In this document: positions 6,298 through 10,285 of the stretch, in pieces
How the letters are laid out: the number at the start of each line of letters is the position of its first letter
How positions within the stretch are numbered: the first letter of the stretch is position 1
Notes under the pieces: model-generated
Database searches by the model: none
What the model was told of the DNA's origin: nothing
The model's input: only the letters and a program-made list of their open reading frames with translations
Position numbers and translations under genes: made by a program
Assembly (NCBI GenBank): GCA_026984275.1
Contig: JALSSM010000301.1
Span: 1 to 10,285, forward strand
DNA length: 10,285 nt
Reading direction: 5' to 3'
Origin: Gammaproteobacteria bacterium
GTDB taxonomy: Bacteria > Pseudomonadota > Gammaproteobacteria > CAJXQU01

Positions 6298-6801
6298 ATG
6301 TCTACATTACATCAATTAAGAGAAGGCCTGAATGAAGTTTGGGAGACTTTTGCTGAAGGTTGGCAGCGACTTTATCAACGTGCTGCAGGTGCTATTACAC
6401 GCTTTACTCCCGGTAAAAAAGCAACCAATGAACCTGATGAGTCTCAGGAGATATCAATTCGAAGTTCTGGTTGGGGAGTACTTGCTTCCGAAGTTTTTGA
6501 TGATGGTGATGAAATCATCGTACGTCTTGAAATTCCGGGAATGGATAAAAATGATCTGGATATTCAGGTGCAGGATGAACATCTTGTCATTCGTGGTGAA
6601 AGGAAGGTCGAACGTGAGCATAAAGAAGGTAAATATTATGTGACCGAGCGTGCCTATGGCCAATTTGAACGAGCAATTCCACTACCAGATGAAGTCGATG
6701 CTGATAAGGCTAAAGCCAGTTATAAACGAGGTGTCTTAACAGTGAAATGTCCAAAATCAGAAAACCGCCGTCATAAAAAGATTATGGTTGATGTGAGCTA
6801 A
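6298..6801 (+). CDS. hsp20: Hsp20 small heat-shock protein
   Basis: A 167-residue cytosolic ATP-independent holdase. The variable N-terminal arm (1-57) includes a tryptophan-rich helix, VWETFAEGWQRLY. The alpha-crystallin domain (about 58-150) begins WGVLASEVFDDGDEIIVRLEIPGM and ends with the family signature A-x-YKRGVLTV near 138-147. The short tail ends KKIMVDVS; the usual I-x-I/V anchoring motif is represented only by IMV. The start is ATG 6298, with AGAGGT (6285-6290) 7 nt upstream. A GTG at 6289 would overlap that ribosome site and is less likely. It sits 47 nt after hdeD and 4 nt before the zinc-finger gene. I see no sigma-32 promoter, so expression should come from sigma-54 promoter 2. 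Hsp20 proteins are core cargo of the locus of heat resistance, where they bind unfolding proteins and hand them to ATP-driven chaperones. Confidence 0.93.
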   Translation: MSTLHQLREGLNEVWETFAEGWQRLYQRAAGAITRFTPGKKATNEPDESQEISIRSSGWGVLASEVFDDGDEIIVRLEIPGMDKNDLDIQVQDEHLVIRGERKVEREHKEGKYYVTERAYGQFERAIPLPDEVDADKAKASYKRGVLTVKCPKSENRRHKKIMVDVS

Positions 6802-6805
6802 AAAT

Positions 6806-7069
6806 ATGGAAAAGCAAACAAATCTGACAACTGTACCGGGACAAAAATCCTCTCTGACAATGATGGATAGCGATTGTAATCCGGCTAACACAGAATTGTT
6901 ATACAGAGTCAACCCGAAGGATCTCCCGGTCAGTTGTCCCATGCCATCGATGTGCTTGTGGAATTCCCATCCGCGAGTCTATCTGGCATTTGATAAAGAT
7001 GGAAGTGCTCGTTGTCCATATTGTAGTGCTGAATATCTACTCGATGCTGATAAAAAAGAGGTGTCCTGA
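6806..7069 (+). CDS. small CHCC-type zinc-finger protein
   Basis: An 87-residue protein with a C-terminal zf-CHCC domain (about 40-80), the fold shared with the NDUFS6 subunit of complex I and many small bacterial proteins. The expected pattern is visible: C44 in VSCPMP, LWNSHPRVYL with H55, then CPYC with C70 and C73, which together would bind one zinc ion. An extra C50 and an N-terminal C24 are also present. The first 30 residues are polar and unremarkable. The ATG at 6806 is 4 nt after the hsp20 stop with no good ribosome site, so translation is probably coupled to hsp20. The stop overlaps the next start (TGATG at 7067-7071). No function is assigned to such proteins in stress operons. A partner role for the adjacent HPF-sigma-like protein is conceivable on context alone. 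Confidence 0.82.
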   Translation: MEKQTNLTTVPGQKSSLTMMDSDCNPANTELLYRVNPKDLPVSCPMPSMCLWNSHPRVYLAFDKDGSARCPYCSAEYLLDADKKEVS

Positions 7070-8139
7070 TGAAACTGAAAATAAGAATTGATCAGAGCAT
7101 TGATTCCGTTAGTTATAAACAGATTGAAGACATGATCGATAGCTGGGAAAAACGTCATCTTGAGTCTCGGCTGTCAGGATTTGGATTCACAAATAGCGAG
7201 CTTTCTGTTGTGATTAATAAGCTCAAAAAGAAAGGCACTATTTACACCGTAAAACTGCATATGCATTTACCACCAAAAAAGATTCTTGCAGCACATGGTG
7301 AAGATAAAGAAATTAAAATTGCACTGAATGAAGCACTGGATAGAATTCTGAAGGAAATCGATCGGCATATTTCTCGTATTAGACGTCAGGAATCTTATAA
7401 GAGAAAAGCCCGCAGGATGCGTCTTAGAGCCATGGAAAAGCACCTTGAACCCATGGAGTCTGATTTTGCAAGTGGCACAGATGTTCAGGTAAAAGATGTT
7501 TTACCCAAACTGGAACGCATCATAAAAAGGGAGCTGATTTATTTGCAGAGTCAGGGTGATTTGCCGCCCGATTATCCAACTGTCCAGGATGTGTTGGATG
7601 AAGTGGTTACATTGGTGAAGTGTGACTGGAAACAGGGTGTTGACTCACAAATAATATTGATTGAGTTACTACATGCTATGCACAAAGTTCTCGATGACGA
7701 AGTCAGAAATAGCAGAATGTTTGGAGAAGCTGTTTCACTCGAAGCAATGCCGCCTGAAGATGCAACAGCTCAGGCTGAGGAAATGGTTGGTGAGGAAGTA
7801 AACGAGTTTTGGCAACCGGATGAATTATTACGGTATGAAGATGTGATTCCAGATGATGAATTACTAATACCGGAAGATGCCATTCAGGAAGATGAACAGG
7901 AGATCAATTACCTCTTTGTTTTACTAAAGGATTTACCCATTTATTGGCGTCGCGCATTATTGATGAACGAGCTGGAAGATATTTCGGTTGATGATCTGAC
8001 GATATTATTTGCAGTACGCCGATCAGAAATTCTTTCCTGGATAGAATCCGCAAATAATTATTTAAGAGAAAGATTAAAGGATGCTGGTTTTACGGTTGAA
8101 ACTAATCAGCCATTGTTTACTTTAAAAAACAGAAAGTGA
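7069..8139 (+). CDS. HPF/RaiA-like domain fused to degenerate ECF sigma-like regions
   Basis: A 356-residue cytosolic protein with two recognisable parts. Residues 1 to about 110 resemble the ribosome hibernation factor fold (HPF/RaiA, S30AE): strands around VVINKLKKKGTIYTVKLHMHLPP, then an HGEDKEIKIALNEALDRILKEIDRH helix, then a basic stretch RRQESYKRKARRMRLR. Residues about 145-225 resemble ECF sigma region 2 (ERIIKRELIYL, VLDEVV 175-180, LLHAMHKVLDDEVRN ending at 214). After a very acidic linker (about 225-280) comes a sigma region 4-like helix-turn-helix (285-340: LPIYWRRALLMNELEDISVDDLTILFAV, then SEILSWIESANNYLRERL). This is reading by eye, not a profile search. The start overlaps the zinc-finger stop by 1 nt, with GAGGTG at 7059-7064. 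I infer a protein that links ribosomes to transcription or sequesters one of them. The region 4-like recognition helix looks weak, so real promoter binding is doubtful. It may instead be a ribosome-binding protein that re-used a sigma scaffold. Confidence 0.78.
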   Translation: MKLKIRIDQSIDSVSYKQIEDMIDSWEKRHLESRLSGFGFTNSELSVVINKLKKKGTIYTVKLHMHLPPKKILAAHGEDKEIKIALNEALDRILKEIDRHISRIRRQESYKRKARRMRLRAMEKHLEPMESDFASGTDVQVKDVLPKLERIIKRELIYLQSQGDLPPDYPTVQDVLDEVVTLVKCDWKQGVDSQIILIELLHAMHKVLDDEVRNSRMFGEAVSLEAMPPEDATAQAEEMVGEEVNEFWQPDELLRYEDVIPDDELLIPEDAIQEDEQEINYLFVLLKDLPIYWRRALLMNELEDISVDDLTILFAVRRSEILSWIESANNYLRERLKDAGFTVETNQPLFTLKNRK

Positions 8140-8194
8140 TCCTATATCCACATTACATTTTAACGAATTTATTAAGACTTATGAGGTTACAAAC

Positions 8195-9649
8195 ATGAAG
8201 AAAATTATATCTGTTCTACTGTTGAGTTTTACCTGGTTAATAGCGGTGCCATCCAGTGCACTTGTTGATGGTGGTGTCGAAAGTTTACGTCAGACAGGAA
8301 AAGCATTTGCTGAAGTTTCGCGGGCTGTTTCACCATCTGTTGTTTTTATACAGGTAGAAGCATCCACACCTGCAGTAACTTCCCAGCAGTTTCCGACACC
8401 ATTCGGGGATGATTTTTTCAGACGTTTTTTTGGTGATCAATTCCCCGGAATACCAAATACACCACCTGGGGCTCCACAAGGTGAACACAGAGCTATTGGT
8501 CAGGGCTCAGGTTTTGTTTTCAAAAGCAGGGATGGTTTGTTAAAAGACAAAACCTACATTCTGACGAATAATCATGTTGTCGAACATGCCGAAAAAATTA
8601 AGGTCAAGTTTCAGGATGGACGTGAGTTTGATGCAAAGGTAACTGGTCGTGATCCACTCACAGATGTAGCCGTGATTGAGATCAATGAGGGTGGGTTTCC
8701 TGCGATTCCTCTTGCAGACTCTTCAAAACTTGAGGTCGGTGAATGGGTAATTGCGATCGGTAACCCGTTTGGTCTTAGTCACACATTGACGGTTGGTGTC
8801 GTGAGTGCCAAGGGTAGAACCGGTATTGGGCTCAACGATTATGAAGATTTTATTCAGACTGATGCTGCTATCAATCCCGGAAACTCTGGTGGTCCATTGG
8901 TTAATATTGATGGAAAAGTTGTTGGTATGAACACAGCGATATTCAGCCGTAGTGGTGGTTCTATGGGTATAGGTTTTGCAATTCCTGTTAACCTGGCCAG
9001 AGTGATCGCAAATCAATTGATCGAACATGGTGAAGTGACTCGTGGGTTTCTTGGAATCATGATTCAGGAAATTACACCAGACCTTGCAGAATCATTTGAT
9101 ATAGAAATTGGTAAAGGAATTCTAATTTCACAAGTCAGCGAGGATTCTCCTGCAAAAAAAGCGGGCCTTAGACAAGGTGATGTTATCATTGCTTATGACG
9201 GGAAGCCGGTCAAAAATGTTGGAGATTTTCGGAATAAAGTGTCCTTAACACCACCGGGAACCAGGAAAGAAATAACCATTCTGAGAGACGGTAAAGAAAA
9301 GAAGCTTACCGTTGAAATTGGTAAGCTCGATAAGGATAAGTTGACTGCGCAAGGTGATGCACTAAATGCAGAAGAAATCGGACTGGCCGTGCAGACTATA
9401 ACACCTGAAATCGCTGATCAATTTGGTGTTGAAACTGGCCAGGGCGTTGTCGTCACAGATGTGAAACCGGGTTCAATTGCTGCCCTGGCAGGCATCACTC
9501 CCGGAACGGTGATTCTACAAGTGAACCGGAAAGAAATCAGCAGTGCCACTGAGTTCAGAAAAGCGATCAAGGCAAGCATGGCTAAAAAGCGTGCATTGCT
9601 ACTTATCCGAAAAGATGGTGCCCAACGTTTTGTTGCTCTGAATTGGTAA
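8195..9649 (+). CDS. degP: DegP/HtrA periplasmic serine protease
   Basis: A 484-residue exported protease-chaperone of the HtrA family that degrades or holds misfolded envelope proteins. The signal peptide MKKIISVLLLSFTWLIAVPSSA is likely cut after residue 22. The trypsin-like domain has all three catalytic residues: H127 in NNHVVEH, D157 in LTDVAVI, and S231 in GNSGGP. A proline-rich loop with DDFFRRFFG comes before it (about 71-79), like the long LA loop of DegP. Two PDZ domains follow (about 275-370 and 385-480), each with a GLRQGDVI- or GITPGTVI-type turn. Length is close to E. coli DegP (474). The ATG at 8195 has GAGG (8183-8186) 8 nt upstream. It lies 55 nt after the HPF-sigma-like gene with no visible own promoter, and a strong terminator follows. 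degP also closes the locus of heat resistance in many versions, so its place at the end here fits. Confidence 0.95.
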   Translation: MKKIISVLLLSFTWLIAVPSSALVDGGVESLRQTGKAFAEVSRAVSPSVVFIQVEASTPAVTSQQFPTPFGDDFFRRFFGDQFPGIPNTPPGAPQGEHRAIGQGSGFVFKSRDGLLKDKTYILTNNHVVEHAEKIKVKFQDGREFDAKVTGRDPLTDVAVIEINEGGFPAIPLADSSKLEVGEWVIAIGNPFGLSHTLTVGVVSAKGRTGIGLNDYEDFIQTDAAINPGNSGGPLVNIDGKVVGMNTAIFSRSGGSMGIGFAIPVNLARVIANQLIEHGEVTRGFLGIMIQEITPDLAESFDIEIGKGILISQVSEDSPAKKAGLRQGDVIIAYDGKPVKNVGDFRNKVSLTPPGTRKEITILRDGKEKKLTVEIGKLDKDKLTAQGDALNAEEIGLAVQTITPEIADQFGVETGQGVVVTDVKPGSIAALAGITPGTVILQVNRKEISSATEFRKAIKASMAKKRALLLIRKDGAQRFVALNW

Positions 9650-9663
9650 ATCTTTGCAGGAAT

Positions 9664-9702
9664 ACGGGATGGTCGATGTTTATTTGTCCATCCCGTTTTT
9701 TC
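9664..9702 (+). terminator. rho-independent terminator after degP
   Basis: A perfect 9-bp stem ACGGGATGG/CCATCCCGT (9664-9672 and 9688-9696) with a 15-nt loop, followed by TTTTTTC to 9702. It starts 14 nt after the degP stop and closes the long + strand operon. Confidence 0.92.
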
Positions 9703-9773
9703 TAATTCAGGTCGATATTTTTCCTCAGGTGTCCTTTGAACCGGACTATGGCGTAACCTATCGTAAACAGGCA

Positions 9774-9801
9774 CAAAAAAAGGACGTCAGAGGACGTCCT
9801 T
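9774..9801 (-). terminator. rho-independent terminator of ssrA
   Basis: Read on the minus strand: an 8-bp stem AAGGACGT/ACGTCCTT with a 6-nt loop (arms at 9794-9801 and 9780-9787), followed by a run of T (the plus-strand A-run at 9774-9781). It begins 12 nt beyond the 3' end of the tmRNA. It faces the degP terminator, about 70 nt away, so the two transcripts end convergently. Confidence 0.88.
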
Positions 9802-9812
9802 AGATGTTGTAC

Positions 9813-10187
9813 TGGTGGAGGCGGCGGGAATTGAACCCGCGTCCGCAAATCCTCTGCCTTTGGTTCTACATGTTTAGCCGACTCTTTTCATTTAACTGCA
9901 TGCAACCCGAACGGCAGGGCACGCATACAGCGATTCCGGTAAAAGTTTAACGAATCCATGCCGGACACATTTCATCGCGATCTTATGAGAGTCGACGCCT
10001 GAATGTTCCGAAGAACCCGGACGCATAAGCACGGCTCCGGTCAGACGGCAATCTACCGGTTATTAAGCGGCGAGTGCGTAGTTGTCGTCGTTGGCAACTA
10101 TAAAGTTTGTAATCGGATTTACGAGGTAATTACATCCTCGACATGCCCCTCAGGTTTCGTAACCCGCGTCGAAGCCAGGTCGCCCCC
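9813..10187 (-). ncRNA. ssrA: tmRNA (ssrA)
   Basis: A 375-nt transfer-messenger RNA that frees stalled ribosomes and tags the unfinished protein. The 5' end GGGGGCG (10187-10181) pairs with the 3' CGCCTCC before ACCA (3' end at 9813), giving the tRNA-like acceptor stem with one G-U pair. The TpsiC arm GGACGCGGGTTCAATTCCCG is present near the 3' end. The mRNA-like part at 10095-10060 reads GCC AAC GAC GAC AAC TAC GCA CTC GCC GCT TAA TAA, a tag of ANDDNYALAA with the resume codon GCC at 10095-10093. ANDDNYALAA is a standard gammaproteobacterial tag ending in the ALAA degron recognised by ClpXP. The CCA is encoded. The single-piece form is intact. Confidence 0.97.
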
Positions 10188-10193
10188 AAAGAA

Positions 10194-10219
10194 GTTATCA
10201 GTTGGACAGTATATCCAAC
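10194..10219 (-). promoter_or_regulatory. likely ssrA promoter region with a dyad
   Basis: Upstream of the tmRNA on the minus strand are two -10-like boxes: TATACT (10213-10208, five of six matches to TATAAT) and GATAAC (10199-10194, placed -12 to -7 from the mature 5' end). The first would give a short leader for RNase P to remove. I see no convincing -35. A perfect inverted repeat GTTGGA-N7-TCCAAC (10201-10219) overlaps the TATACT box. Confidence 0.35.
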
Positions 10220-10238
10220 ATGAAGTTCAGCGACCAGA

Positions 10239-10285
10239 TCATTCTTTCTCTTTATTTTCATCGACGACTTCACCTTCAATGATGC
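10239..10285 (-). CDS. C-terminal end of an unidentified minus-strand protein
   Basis: The minus strand entering from the right edge reads IIEGEVVDENKEKE followed by a TGA stop at 10241-10239, about 50 nt before the tmRNA 5' end. The very charged, acidic-basic tail is typical of a real protein C-terminus, and another minus-strand frame is closed by a stop. With only 14 residues I cannot name the family. It does not resemble the SmpB C-terminus, although smpB is a frequent neighbour of ssrA. Confidence 0.5.
   Translation of the reverse strand, partial: IIEGEVVDENKEKE

Noticed and set aside
9418..9774. A 118-residue minus-strand open frame over the end of degP and the degP-ssrA gap.
   Set aside because: It runs through the degP terminator and antisense to the second PDZ domain, starting right at the ssrA terminator. 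No family features.

Overview
The window comes from a gammaproteobacterium with moderate GC (about low-to-mid 40s percent, judged by eye). The main clue is the tmRNA near the right end, whose encoded tag reads (A)ANDDNYALAA, a typical gammaproteobacterial tag. Codon use looks even throughout, and I see no transposase, integrase or CRISPR array. The species cannot be fixed from this sequence.

Layout from left to right, + strand unless stated. (1) The end of a sensor histidine kinase overlaps a full NtrC-type response regulator (receiver, AAA+ with GAFTGA, Fis-type helix-turn-helix). (2) A regulatory region with two inverted repeats, an IHF-like site and a -24/-12 (sigma-54) promoter leads into a KefB-like cation:proton antiporter and a MarC-family membrane protein. 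(3) A second regulatory region with the same layout leads into a six-gene run: YfdX-family periplasmic protein, HdeD-family membrane protein, Hsp20 chaperone, a small CHCC zinc-finger protein, a 356-residue protein joining an HPF/RaiA-like domain to degenerate ECF sigma-like regions, and a DegP/HtrA protease. A clear rho-independent terminator ends this run. (4) The tmRNA gene (ssrA) lies convergently on the minus strand with its own terminator, followed by the last codons of an unidentified minus-strand gene.

The gene set (kefB, yfdX, hdeD, hsp20, degP) is a large part of the cargo of the transmissible locus of stress tolerance (also called the locus of heat resistance). Here it sits without ClpK/ClpG, thioredoxin or PsiE, and directly beside a two-component system whose regulator is built to activate sigma-54 promoters.

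The most striking observation is that both promoter regions carry a pair of CGGYCA-N3-TGRCCG sites. The pairs are 32-33 bp apart, and the nearer site is centred exactly 61 bp before the -24 GG in both. I infer that the adjacent regulator drives both operons, giving a sigma-54-controlled envelope and protein-quality stress module: ion balance (KefB), membrane functions (MarC, HdeD), periplasmic protection (YfdX, DegP), cytosolic aggregation control (Hsp20), and possibly ribosome or transcription modulation (the HPF-sigma fusion). The second notable item is that fusion protein itself.
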